A stretch of DNA of 64,000 nt from DATBRC01 sp036560485 (GTDB taxonomy: Bacteria > Pseudomonadota > Gammaproteobacteria > Burkholderiales > Burkholderiaceae_D): assembly GCA_036560485.1 (NCBI GenBank), contig DATBRC010000050.1:1-64000 (forward strand), in the 5' to 3' direction. This document shows, piece by piece, positions 25,319 to 34,248 of this stretch (positions are counted from its first letter, which is position 1; each line of letters begins with the position of its first letter). Position numbers and translations under genes: made by a program. Under the pieces are notes generated by a model. The model was given only the letters and a program-made list of their open reading frames with translations. It ran no database searches and was not told where the DNA came from.

Positions 25319-27954
25319 TAGGCAAGTATGAACGGTTGAGCGTGCCGCAACAACTCTTCCGCCTCGGCAGCAGAGATGGCCTGAGAGAATGCATAGCCTT
25401 GCCCAAGGTAGCATCCCATTTTTTTCAGTCGCAGCATATGTTCCGGTGTCTCGACGCCTTCAGCGACAGTCTCGAGATTCAAGGTTTGTGCCAATGCGAG
25501 AATCAAGCGGACGATCTCCGCATCGCTCGGATTTTTGCCTAAGCCGTGCACGAACGCCTTGTCGATTTTCAAAACGTCAATCGGCAATTTTTGCAGATAG
25601 GCGAGCGAAGAATAGCCGGTACCAAAATCATCGAGCGCCAAACGCAAGCCGAGTCTTTTCAGCATTGATAGATTCTCGATGGTTTGCAACGGATTGGCCA
25701 TTGCCGATGTTTCGGTCAATTCCAATTCGATTGAAGATGGCGACACACCGGTGTTTTCGAGAATGGTCGTCACATCGGACAGGAATGACGATTGCAAAAG
25801 TTGGCGCATCGAGACGTTCACCGCGATGGTCAAATCGGGAATAGGGTATTTTTCCTGCCATATGTTGAGTTGCTTGCATGCCTCCCGCAAAACCCACAAT
25901 CCTATGGACACAATTACACCGGAAGTCTCTGCAATGGGAATGAATTCTGTCGGTGAGAGGGAGCCATAAACCGGGCTATCCCATCGCAACAACAATTCGA
26001 ATCCTTTTACCGTGCCGTCAATCATCGATACCTTGGGTTGATACACCACACTCAATTCATTTCGTTCCAGGGCGAACCTTAGCGCGGCATCCATCTGCGC
26101 GCGCTTGGTTGCATTGTTCTGCAGCGTGGCATCGAATATTTCTGCGCGATTTCGGCCGCGCTCTTTGGCTTGATACATGGCAGCATCGGCATCGCGAATC
26201 AAATCGGATGGGTTTTTATGCTCCGGATTTTGAAGGACGATGCCGATACTGGTCTGGATTTTCACGACGATATCGTCAATGATCAATTGGCGCGACACAG
26301 CTTGCAAAAGCATCTCGGCCTTGGTGCGCGCCTCCAGCATCGAGGCATTGGTGAGAACGACGAATTCGTTGCCGCCGAATCGGGCGACAAAATCATCCGC
26401 AGGCAATTCCGCTAAAATCCGGCGAGTCAATTCGAGCAGGCATTTGTCGCCAAAGTCATGACCGTGCATGTCATTGACGCTCTTGAAAAAATCCAGGTCA
26501 CAAAAGAGCAATGCCAGCCTGCTGTGCTTGTCGTGTGACGCAGCCATGGTCTCCGTAATCGCTTTAAGCAGGAAGCGCCGATTCGGCAGGCCGGTCAAGG
26601 AATCGTGCAACGCTTGATATTCAAGCCGCATTTCATACTCTTTGCGATCTGTGACATCGCGAGTGATGCCCAATACGCCGACAATATTGTCATTTGCGTC
26701 GCGCAGCGGATATTTGTTGGTGCGATACCAACTGCGCATATCGCTTTCCCAAATGCCTTGAATCTCAAGGTCTTCCAACGGTTCGCCGGTCTGGATAACT
26801 TGCAAGTCCTGGCGATGCAATTCGTCGGCAATATCGTATAGCTCGATCTCATGTCCTTTGCTTGCCTGCTTGAGGAAGACTTCATAGGCGGTTTTGCCGC
26901 GCAAGCTATCTTCTGAAGTGTAGCCGAATCGGCGCTGATAACTGAGATTGCTGATCGTAAAACGGCCTTCGGTATCTTTGGCATAGATCATCGAGGGGTT
27001 CAGATCCAGTACTGCACGCAGCAATGTATGTTCTTCCGCCAGTTTGCGCTCTGCATCTTTGCGAGCATTGATGTCTTCGATGCTGAAGACCAGTCCATTG
27101 ATAGCATCGTCGTGCAGCATGTTGTAGCCTGATGTTTCAACCCATATCCAGTGTCCGTCTTTATGTTGGGTACGATGGCGCGAGAAGATGCTGCTTTGAG
27201 GCGTGTCGCGCAAGTAACGCAATTTTTTATTGTGCTCTTCGACATCATCCGGATGAATCACCGCATTGATATTGTTTGTCTTGATTTCTTCCAGTGTATA
27301 GCCGATCACTTCCTGCAACGCTGGATTGGCATACATGATTTTGTATTTTGCATCGACGATCATGAATATGTGGCGGGTTGCACGTGCAATCGCGTCAAAG
27401 CGGCGTTCGTTCTTGTACGCTTGTGACAGCGCAGTAGTATTCGTATTCAATGCTTTTGCCAGCAAAGTGGCCAAGAGTCCGACAAACAAGGTTGCATACA
27501 TGTTCGGCAACCAATCGTTCAAGGGCATTCCTAACTGCGCATTCAAGCCAAGCCCGATGGCTCCAATAGATACAACTGCAGTCAGTGCGATACCGGTGCC
27601 GAGTGCAAGCGGAAAAACACCTGCCACGCCGATCAACCATGGCAGCGGGACGGACGGCAGAATCGGTCGCAAGGTTAGTAAGCCTATCACTGCAATGACG
27701 ACGGCCATTTCAAACAGAATACGGCTTTGGCCGTAGGCGACTACCTGTGGCCATACATAACGGCCTAACGCGACAAAGAAAAGCAGGGTGAGCAGGCTGA
27801 TCGCGAGTGCGCTTGCTGCAGTGATCGATATATGCTGTGTCGCTGCGGCAAGCACGATATGCAGCAACAATATGATGTAAAGGAACAATGACGCCAAACG
27901 AAAAATTTCGTTGGTGGTGATCGTTTCTCCGGAATGGAGCAGCGGGGTTTTCAT
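25318..27954 (-). CDS. Membrane PAS-PAS-GGDEF-EAL protein
   Basis: 878 residues: an N-terminal membrane region with about six segments (1-170), two PAS domains (about 185-300 and 310-430, the first with YKIMYANPALQEVIGYTLEE in parts), a GGDEF domain (about 445-600) and an EAL domain (about 620-870). The cyclase signature reads GGNEF, not GGDEF or GGEEF, and no RxxD I-site precedes it, so cyclase activity is doubtful. The EAL domain has ELLLRW in place of EALLRW and a normal DDFGTGYSSL loop, so cyclic-di-GMP phosphodiesterase activity is likely. It starts seven bases after the purT stop, suggesting one operon. Confidence 0.9.
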   Translation of the reverse strand: MKTPLLHSGETITTNEIFRLASLFLYIILLLHIVLAAATQHISITAASALAISLLTLLFFVALGRYVWPQVVAYGQSRILFEMAVVIAVIGLLTLRPILPSVPLPWLIGVAGVFPLALGTGIALTAVVSIGAIGLGLNAQLGMPLNDWLPNMYATLFVGLLATLLAKALNTNTTALSQAYKNERRFDAIARATRHIFMIVDAKYKIMYANPALQEVIGYTLEEIKTNNINAVIHPDDVEEHNKKLRYLRDTPQSSIFSRHRTQHKDGHWIWVETSGYNMLHDDAINGLVFSIEDINARKDAERKLAEEHTLLRAVLDLNPSMIYAKDTEGRFTISNLSYQRRFGYTSEDSLRGKTAYEVFLKQASKGHEIELYDIADELHRQDLQVIQTGEPLEDLEIQGIWESDMRSWYRTNKYPLRDANDNIVGVLGITRDVTDRKEYEMRLEYQALHDSLTGLPNRRFLLKAITETMAASHDKHSRLALLFCDLDFFKSVNDMHGHDFGDKCLLELTRRILAELPADDFVARFGGNEFVVLTNASMLEARTKAEMLLQAVSRQLIIDDIVVKIQTSIGIVLQNPEHKNPSDLIRDADAAMYQAKERGRNRAEIFDATLQNNATKRAQMDAALRFALERNELSVVYQPKVSMIDGTVKGFELLLRWDSPVYGSLSPTEFIPIAETSGVIVSIGLWVLREACKQLNIWQEKYPIPDLTIAVNVSMRQLLQSSFLSDVTTILENTGVSPSSIELELTETSAMANPLQTIENLSMLKRLGLRLALDDFGTGYSSLAYLQKLPIDVLKIDKAFVHGLGKNPSDAEIVRLILALAQTLNLETVAEGVETPEHMLRLKKMGCYLGQGYAFSQAISAAEAEELLRHAQPFILA

Positions 27955-27961
27955 TTTCCCA

Positions 27962-29173
27962 TCACTGTGTCACGACCGGTTTGACTTTGCTTGCTGCCAG
28001 CTTTGCATTATTGCGTGCAGTTTGAATATCCGCGGCGGTCGCCAGCGCGACTCCCATGCGGCGCCGCGCGAATGACTCCGGCTTGCCAAATAAACGGATG
28101 TCGGCGCCTGGTACGCGCAACGCATCGGCCACACCTTCAAATGCAATGGCCTTCGCTTCATGCTGGCCGTAAATCACAGCGGAAGCAGCGGGTGCCCTTA
28201 ATGCGACATTGACCGGCAAGCCCAGAATTGCCTTGGCATGCAATTCGAATTCACTTTGCACCTGGCTGGCCATGGTGACCATGCCTGTGTCGTGTGGTCG
28301 CGGGCTGACTTCGGAAAACCAGACCATGTCGTCCTTGACGAATAACTCAACACCAAATATGCCCAGGCCACCAAGATTATCCGTCACTGCTTTCGCGATT
28401 TCGCGAGCTTTGGCCAAAGCCATCGCAGGCATCGGATGAGGTTGCCACGACTCGACATAGTCGCCATTGACTTGCACATGACCAATCGGCTCGCAGAACT
28501 GCGTTGTTACGACGCCCAGCTCATTCAATGCACGCACGGTCAACAGCGTAATCTCATATTCAAAATCGATGAAGCCTTCAACAATCACACGACCGGCATC
28601 GACACGACTCCCTGCTGCGGCATAATTCCATGCGGCTTCAATCTCGTGAGCATGATCGATTTTTGATTGGCCTTTTCCCGATGAAGACATGACCGGTTTG
28701 ATCACGCATGGGAAGCCGATGGTTGCACAGGCATCCTTGAGTTCAGTCAGGCTATCGGCAAAACGGTAAGGCGAGGTGGGCAAGCGCAAGTCTTCTGCAG
28801 CAAGACGCCGGATGCCTTCACGATTCATGGTCAGCCAAGCTGCACGCGCTGTAGGAATGACGGTTGCCTTGCCGGCCTTTTCTAATTCGACCAGAGTTTG
28901 CGTCGCAATCGCTTCGATCTCTGGTACGACCAGATCGGGTTTTTCCAGTTCGATCAACGCCGCGAGCGCTGCGCCGTCGGCCATGTTAATGACATGGGCA
29001 CGATGCGCAACCTGATGGCCGGGCGCATCGGGATAACGATCTACAGCGATCACCTCAACACCAAGGCGTTGAAGCGAGATGATGACTTCTTTCCCCAGCT
29101 CGCCGGAACCCAGCAGCATGACTTTTACGGCAGAGGGAGATAATGGTGTACCAAGGCGATCAGGTGTCTTCAT
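27962..29173 (-). CDS. purT: Phosphoribosylglycinamide formyltransferase 2 (formate-dependent)
   Basis: ATP-grasp enzyme that makes formyl-GAR from GAR, formate and ATP, the folate-independent third step of purine synthesis. The 403 residues match the family of about 390-400: an N-terminal pre-ATP-grasp fold (VMLLGSGELGKEVIISLQRLG, about 18-38, in parts), the ATP-grasp core with CVIKPVMSSSGKGQS and EVSPRPHDTGMVT, and a C-terminal domain. It is the first gene of a two-gene transcript with the GGDEF/EAL gene. A-T-rich promoter-like sequence lies to its right, including TTATACA on the minus strand. Confidence 0.95.
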   Translation of the reverse strand: MKTPDRLGTPLSPSAVKVMLLGSGELGKEVIISLQRLGVEVIAVDRYPDAPGHQVAHRAHVINMADGAALAALIELEKPDLVVPEIEAIATQTLVELEKAGKATVIPTARAAWLTMNREGIRRLAAEDLRLPTSPYRFADSLTELKDACATIGFPCVIKPVMSSSGKGQSKIDHAHEIEAAWNYAAAGSRVDAGRVIVEGFIDFEYEITLLTVRALNELGVVTTQFCEPIGHVQVNGDYVESWQPHPMPAMALAKAREIAKAVTDNLGGLGIFGVELFVKDDMVWFSEVSPRPHDTGMVTMASQVQSEFELHAKAILGLPVNVALRAPAASAVIYGQHEAKAIAFEGVADALRVPGADIRLFGKPESFARRRMGVALATAADIQTARNNAKLAASKVKPVVTQ

Positions 29174-29388
29174 GTAAAACGAAATAAGTAAGGTAAAAAC
29201 CGGTTTGTATAATTATTGTGAGTTTGAATACAAAATAGCATGCTGACCATAGCAAATCTTGATGCTTTTGGACAGTGAAAAATTGGCTAAGTTACAAAAT
29301 ATCGAGTCATTTTAACTCGCGCACCCCAATGGGGAGAGTCTGCGCTGGCGATCGCCTCAATTTTGGCCTTGGAAACTGGCTTTGCAAT

Positions 29389-29420
29389 AAAAAAGCCGCA
29401 AGAGAATTCTCTTGCGGCTT
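29389..29420 (-). terminator. Rho-independent terminator for the MHS transporter gene
   Basis: A perfect 28-base palindrome, AAGCCGCAAGAGA with its complement (29393-29420), is followed on the minus strand by a T-run (plus-strand A-run 29389-29394). It lies 39 bases beyond the stop of the transporter gene. Confidence 0.88.
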
Positions 29421-29458
29421 GGTCTTGCAAGACGCTGGAAGCGTCGTGCTTTTACTGA

Positions 29459-31123
29459 TTAACGCTCATCAGCGTAAATATCGTTATCTTTCGTCTCTTT
29501 TATAAACAGCATACCGACTACGAAAGTAATCATGGCAATGATGATCGGATACCACAGTCCGTAGTAAATATCGCCTTTGAATGCGACCAAGGCAAATGCT
29601 GTGGTTGGTAACAAACCGCCAAACCAGCCATTACCGATGTGGTACGGTAACGACATCGATGTGTAACGAATGCGGGTCGGGAACATTTCAACCAGCATCG
29701 CTGCGATCGGACCATACACCATCGTTACGTAAATCACGAGAATGAACAGCAGCAGCAAAACCATTGGTTTGTTGATTTGTTCAGGATCAGCTTTGGTTGG
29801 ATATCCTGCTGCCTTGATTTCATCAGATAATTCTTTTGAAAACGCTTTGTCTTTTGCTGCAGCTTCTTCCTTCGGTAGTCCTTTCGCATCATAAGAAGTG
29901 ATGACCTTGCTGCCGACCTTGATGGTGGCGACAGTGCCCGCCGGTGCAGCTTCGTTCGTATAGTTCACGGAAGCAGCCGACAACTTTGCCTTGGCAATGT
30001 CGCAAGACGATGTAAACTTTTTGGTTCCTGTCGGGTTGAATTGGAATTGGCACGTTGCAGGATCAGCGGTTACAACCACAGGTTCCTTTTGGAGTGCTGC
30101 TTCCAGAGCCGGATTGGCATAGTGTGTCAATGCGCCAAAAATCGGGAAGTAGGTTACTGCTGCCAACAGACAGCCTGCCATGATGATATTCTTGCGGCCG
30201 ATTTTGTCAGACAACGTACCGAATACCAAGAAGAATGGTGTGCCGATTAATAGTGATCCGGCGATCAACAGGTTGGCAGTCGGGCCATCCACTTTCAGCG
30301 TCTGGGTCAAGAAGAACAACGCATAAAACTGACCTGTGTACCAGACCACTGCCTGACCTGCTGTAAGACCAAACAAGGCCAGAATCACGATTTTCAAATT
30401 TCTCCATTGGCCGAATGATTCGGTCAACGGTGCTTTGGATGTCTTGCCTTCTGCTTTCATTTTGGCAAAGGCAGGAGACTCATTCATCGATAAACGAATC
30501 CAGACTGATACACCAAGCAAAAATACGGAGAGCAGGAACGGAATGCGCCAGCCCCAATCGGCAAAAGCCGCTTCACCGATCGCTGTACGCGTGCCGAGAA
30601 TCACCAGCAGTGACAAGAACAATCCCAAGGTTGCTGTGGTTTGGATCCAGGAAGTAAATGCACCGCGCTTATCATCCGGTGCATGTTCCGCTACATAAGT
30701 CGCGGCACCGCCATATTCGCCACCGAGTGCCAGGCCTTGCAAAATGCGTAGGGAAATCAAAATGATTGGCGCTGCAATGCCGATTGATGCATAACCTGGT
30801 AGCAGGCCGACTATAAATGTCGAGCCACCCATGATCAGGATCGTGACGAGGAATGTATATTTGCGGCCGATCATGTCACCCAGTCGCCCGAATACCAACG
30901 CACCGAAAGGCCGTACGATGAAGCCGGCGGCGAATGCGAGCAACGCAAAAATGAACGCTGTATTGGGATCTGTGCCGGCAAAGAACTGTTTAGCGATAAT
31001 GGCTGCCAGCGAGCCATATAGATAGAAGTCGTACCATTCAAAGATAGTGCCAAGCGACGACGCGAAAATAACTTTTCGTTCCTCCGCCGTGATGCCGCCT
31101 GCAGTGGTCGGTAATGTGGCCAT
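29459..31123 (-). CDS. MFS transporter of the metabolite:H+ symporter (MHS) family
   Basis: 554 residues with twelve predicted membrane segments. The N-terminal SSLGTIFEWYDFYLYG is the MHS signature, and the loop 2-3 motif GRLGDMIGRKYTF is present. Relatives carry dicarboxylates, shikimate, proline/betaine or alpha-ketoglutarate into the cell; the substrate here is unknown. It is longer than the usual 430-450 residues because of a soluble insert of about 105 residues (about 345-450) in the second half. That insert has a cysteine pair in CQFQFNPTGTKKFTSSC. The start ATG 31123 has CAGGAGA upstream on the minus strand. Confidence 0.9.
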   Translation of the reverse strand: MATLPTTAGGITAEERKVIFASSLGTIFEWYDFYLYGSLAAIIAKQFFAGTDPNTAFIFALLAFAAGFIVRPFGALVFGRLGDMIGRKYTFLVTILIMGGSTFIVGLLPGYASIGIAAPIILISLRILQGLALGGEYGGAATYVAEHAPDDKRGAFTSWIQTTATLGLFLSLLVILGTRTAIGEAAFADWGWRIPFLLSVFLLGVSVWIRLSMNESPAFAKMKAEGKTSKAPLTESFGQWRNLKIVILALFGLTAGQAVVWYTGQFYALFFLTQTLKVDGPTANLLIAGSLLIGTPFFLVFGTLSDKIGRKNIIMAGCLLAAVTYFPIFGALTHYANPALEAALQKEPVVVTADPATCQFQFNPTGTKKFTSSCDIAKAKLSAASVNYTNEAAPAGTVATIKVGSKVITSYDAKGLPKEEAAAKDKAFSKELSDEIKAAGYPTKADPEQINKPMVLLLLFILVIYVTMVYGPIAAMLVEMFPTRIRYTSMSLPYHIGNGWFGGLLPTTAFALVAFKGDIYYGLWYPIIIAMITFVVGMLFIKETKDNDIYADER

Positions 31124-31575
31124 GCTTGTCTCCTGAAGAGGTTTATATAAATATGCAAATTCACCTGCATAACTTTTGCATGGCAGGAGTGTGCTATCTC
31201 AAACTTACGGCAGACTTGCTTGAAACTTACAGAAGCTTACGGGTTGAAAATGGCAATTTAATTTTGTGCGGTGCAATATGATGTATCTATCAAATCCGAA
31301 AACCGTCTATCTATTCAGAACGCCTCTATAATCATGCAAGCGCTATAAGAACCTATTATTCCAGTAGGCCGGGTCAGTTGCGGCGGGGGTGATTTGTGTG
31401 CGTAACGGTATCCGCTTGCAAGCGGATAGGCGCCCTGCAAGGGTGGCGACGCGACATAGCGAGCTATGGCAAGGAGCCGCAACGCAGTGCCGCGCGCAAA
31501 GCACCCCGCTGCGACGACTTGGCCTACTGGAATAGGTTCTAAGTACCTGAATGTTATTGAGGAAACAGAATATAT
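31124..31575. other. 452-base non-coding region with repeat copy B
   Basis: Between the divergent transporter gene and the Dabb gene. The left part must hold the transporter promoter and includes a short inverted repeat, ATGCAAA (31153-31159) with TTTGCAT (31175-31181). The right part is the structured repeat (31348-31540). The last 35 bases contain GAGGAAACAG, the Dabb ribosome site. No convincing gene was seen. Confidence 0.65.
31348..31540. repeat. Structured repeat element, copy B (193 bp)
   Basis: The same family as the element at 25160-25318. The outer arms are AGAACCTATTATTCCAGTAG at the left and the near complement ending AATAGGTTCT at the right. The left arm has three extra bases. 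The shared interior includes GTCAGTTGCGG, CATAGC-GA-GCTATGGCAAGG and GCAACGCAGTGCCG. It carries about 35 extra bases in the middle, containing an additional small hairpin (TATCCGCTTGCAAGCGGATA). The arms differ from copy A but remain mutually complementary. Confidence 0.82.
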
Positions 31576-31881
31576 ATGCTGAAGCACATTGTCATATGGA
31601 AGTTGAAGGACTTTGCTGAAAATGCGGATAAGCAAACCAACGCACGCAAGATGAAAGAAAAACTCGATGCATGTGCAAATCTGGTGCCAGGAATATTGAG
31701 ATTCGAAGTGGCAATTGCGCAACCTGGATTGGAAGCGACTTACGATGTTGTGTTGTATTCAGAATTCACTGACAAAGCGGTACTCGATGCATACCAGAAT
31801 CATCCGCAACATGTTGCGCTCAAGCCTTTCTTCGGTGCGATACGCGATGCTCGTCAATGCATGGATTATGAAATCCGATGA
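31576..31881 (+). CDS. Dabb-domain (stress-responsive alpha-beta barrel) protein
   Basis: A 101-residue single-domain protein: MLKHIVIWKLKD at the N-terminus and the NHPQHVALKPFFG block near 75-87 are the Dabb signature. These small dimeric ferredoxin-like proteins have varied or unknown roles. GAGGAAACAG precedes the ATG. The stop overlaps the start of the L,D-transpeptidase gene (ATGA), opening a five-gene row of closely spaced plus-strand genes. Confidence 0.88.
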   Translation: MLKHIVIWKLKDFAENADKQTNARKMKEKLDACANLVPGILRFEVAIAQPGLEATYDVVLYSEFTDKAVLDAYQNHPQHVALKPFFGAIRDARQCMDYEIR

Positions 31882-32402
31882 ATAAAATGGCTACCTCGAC
31901 AAGCATAAAAATCATTGTGGATATCCACAATCAAAAACTTCAGTTATTAACGCCGAATGGGATGCTGCGGGAGTATTCCGTTTCCACAGGGAAGAATGGC
32001 GTAGGTGAACAAGCAGGAAGCGGATGCACGCCACGCGGTTTGCATGTGATTCGCGCAAAGATTGGCGCCGGCTGTGCCGAAGGCACGGTTTTGGTGGGAC
32101 GGCGCGAGACTGGCGAAATTTATTCCAAAGAGCTGGCTGCATCCAATCCGGATCGCGATTGGATTCTGACACGCATTCTCTGGCTTTCCGGAATGGAAGT
32201 TGGCAAAAATCGTCTTGGCTCGGTCGATACGATGCGGCGATATATTTACATACATGGCTGCCCGGAAGATGTGCCGTTCGACAAACCGGCTTCTCATGGA
32301 TGCATCAGAATGAAGAATGCGGATATTGTCGAACTGTTCGACCTGGTGTCGGTCGGTGCGCAAGTGGATATTTGTGATTCTGCGGAGCGCTTATCTGCTT
32401 GA
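31878..32402 (+). CDS. L,D-transpeptidase (YkuD domain)
   Basis: 174 residues, essentially one YkuD domain (about 10-165). The catalytic motif HGCPED...SHGCIRM is present, with H126, H140 and nucleophile C142. The family forms or remodels meso-DAP cross-links in peptidoglycan, or attaches proteins to it. No signal peptide or membrane segment is visible from this start (MNKMATSTSIKIIVDIHNQK), which is unusual for an enzyme whose substrate is in the periplasm. It is translationally coupled to the Dabb gene upstream. Confidence 0.88.
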   Translation: MNKMATSTSIKIIVDIHNQKLQLLTPNGMLREYSVSTGKNGVGEQAGSGCTPRGLHVIRAKIGAGCAEGTVLVGRRETGEIYSKELAASNPDRDWILTRILWLSGMEVGKNRLGSVDTMRRYIYIHGCPEDVPFDKPASHGCIRMKNADIVELFDLVSVGAQVDICDSAERLSA

Positions 32403-32451
32403 ATTTCCGCTTGAATTCTCACGACAATATAGACAATCAAAAAGACCAGAA

Positions 32452-32886
32452 ATGCATACTTCGCCAAAACCATTTCCAAACGAAATTCCATTCCTGACCG
32501 ATATGGGAGTGGAATTTCTCGGTATGGGAAATGGCGAAGCGACGCTTGCACTGAATTTGCAACCACGCCACATGAATAGCTGGCACGTCACGCATGGTGG
32601 CGTGACGATGACCTTGCTGGATGTGGTGATGTCGATGGCAGGCCGCTCCTTATATCCGGAAGCACAGGCAGGCGTGACCGTCGATATGAATACCAGTTTT
32701 CTGCAACCTGGCGGCATGGCTGGTTCGCGCATCATCGCCAAAGGCAAGGCATATCATCGTTCTACCACGATGTGCTTTTGCGAAGGTGAAGTGTGGCATG
32801 GCGACAAATTGGTTGCCAAGGCGATGGGAACATTCAAATACTTAAAACGCCTGGATGCCGCCACGAAATTAAAGCAGATAGTCTGA
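32452..32886 (+). CDS. PaaI-type hotdog thioesterase
   Basis: 144 residues, one hotdog fold with the catalytic loop VTHGGVTMTLLDVVMSMAG (about 43-61) typical of the PaaI/4HBT group of acyl-CoA thioesterases. The substrate is unknown. The start ATG 32452 gives a normal N-terminus; an earlier in-frame reading from 32317 would overlap the L,D-transpeptidase gene by 86 bases. It lies 49 bases after that gene and 23 before an SDR gene. Confidence 0.87.
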   Translation: MHTSPKPFPNEIPFLTDMGVEFLGMGNGEATLALNLQPRHMNSWHVTHGGVTMTLLDVVMSMAGRSLYPEAQAGVTVDMNTSFLQPGGMAGSRIIAKGKAYHRSTTMCFCEGEVWHGDKLVAKAMGTFKYLKRLDAATKLKQIV

Positions 32887-32909
32887 TTAACCCTCACTGA
32901 ATATTTCAT

Positions 32910-33815
32910 ATGCAAATTTTCAAAGACAAAGTTGCCGTGATTACCGGCGCAGCCAGCGGTTTCGGCAGAGAATTCGCCAATATCGGCGCAAAACTTGGCA
33001 TGAAACTGGTGCTGGCTGATGTGCAAATGGATGCGTTGCATACGGCACAAACAGAACTGGAAGCAGCAGGAGCAAACGTATTGGCGGTTCGTTGCGATGT
33101 GCGCAAATCGGAAGAAGTCCAGGCATTGGCAGATGCGGCAATGGCAAACTTTGGCGCAGTACATCTGTTATTCAATAATGCGGGCGTAGCAGGCGGCGGG
33201 CTGGTATGGGAAAACACGCAGTCCGATTGGGAATGGGTATTGGGTGTCAATCTATGGGGTGTGATCCATGGCGTGCGCATCTTCACACCGCTGATGCTGG
33301 ATTGTGCAAAAAAGGATTCCAGTTACCAAGGGCACATCGTGAATACAGCGTCGATGGCTGGATTGGTGAATGCACCCAACATGGGTCTTTACAATGTTTC
33401 CAAGCATGCGGTGGTGGCATTATCTGAATCGCTTTATCAGGATCTCAAACTGGTTGACGCGCCGATCAGTGCATCCGTGCTGTGTCCTTATTATGTACCG
33501 ACCGGGATTAACCAATCTCACCGCAATCGTCCTGAAGAGATGCGCAATTCAATGCGGCCAACTTTAAGCCAACGAGTTTGCCAGGTCATGACCGATAAAG
33601 CAGTAGTGTCCGGCAAGGTGTCGGCAGCACAGGTTGCAGAATTGACTTTCGATGCGATTCGCGACGACAAGTTTTACATTTACTCTCATCCTGGCGCGCT
33701 TGAAAGTGTGCAGACGCGGATGGAAGATATCATGATGCGACGCAATCCAAGCGATCCGTTCGCCGCCACGCCGCATGTGCGCGATATCCTGCAAGCCAAA
33801 TTAAAGAACCATTAA
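32910..33815 (+). CDS. Short-chain dehydrogenase/reductase
   Basis: 301 residues with a classical SDR core: nucleotide-binding TGAASGFG (about 12-19), NNAG (about 90-93), catalytic Ser in VNTASMAG and YNVSK as the YxxxK pair. D36-region residues (VLADVQ) favour NAD over NADP. A C-terminal extension beyond 250 ends in a helical region. The substrate is unknown. It is co-directional with the thioesterase gene upstream and the GNAT gene five bases downstream. Confidence 0.9.
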   Translation: MQIFKDKVAVITGAASGFGREFANIGAKLGMKLVLADVQMDALHTAQTELEAAGANVLAVRCDVRKSEEVQALADAAMANFGAVHLLFNNAGVAGGGLVWENTQSDWEWVLGVNLWGVIHGVRIFTPLMLDCAKKDSSYQGHIVNTASMAGLVNAPNMGLYNVSKHAVVALSESLYQDLKLVDAPISASVLCPYYVPTGINQSHRNRPEEMRNSMRPTLSQRVCQVMTDKAVVSGKVSAAQVAELTFDAIRDDKFYIYSHPGALESVQTRMEDIMMRRNPSDPFAATPHVRDILQAKLKNH

Positions 33816-33820
33816 TCTGC

Positions 33821-34243
33821 ATGAGCTACCGTATCGTCCTGGGGGATTGGCCGATGCAGCGTGCCAATGCAGAAATTATACGTCGCGAAGTTTTTATCGT
33901 TGAACAGAATGTTCCGGTGGAGATGGAATGGGATGAGATGGATTCGGTCAGTATGCATGCCATCGCCATGGATGAATCAGGTCAAGCGATCGGCACCGGT
34001 CGTTTGCTGCCTGACGGTCATATCGGCCGCATGGCTGTGAAGCACGTCAATCGTAAAGCAGGAATTGGCGGAGCAATTCTTACCGCGTTAATGCAAGAAG
34101 CGAAAAGACGAGGACACAGCGAAGTGATGTTGAATGCGCAGCTACAGGTGCAGGCTTTTTATGAGCGCTATGGATTTTTTCCAGAGGGCGAAATATTTAT
34201 GGATGCCGGAATCCCGCATATCCATATGCGTCTTTTGTTTTAA
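33821..34243 (+). CDS. GNAT-family N-acetyltransferase
   Basis: 140 residues with the GNAT core: EVFIVEQNVPVEMEWDEMD (about 23-41) resembles the ElaA/YjcF subgroup, the acetyl-CoA loop is RKAGIGGAIL (about 78-87, replacing the usual RGxGxG/A) and AFYERYGF is the C-terminal block. The substrate is unknown. It is the last gene of the row that starts with the Dabb gene, convergent with the NRDE gene five bases away. Confidence 0.87.
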   Translation: MSYRIVLGDWPMQRANAEIIRREVFIVEQNVPVEMEWDEMDSVSMHAIAMDESGQAIGTGRLLPDGHIGRMAVKHVNRKAGIGGAILTALMQEAKRRGHSEVMLNAQLQVQAFYERYGFFPEGEIFMDAGIPHIHMRLLF

Positions 34244-34248
34244 TTCAC

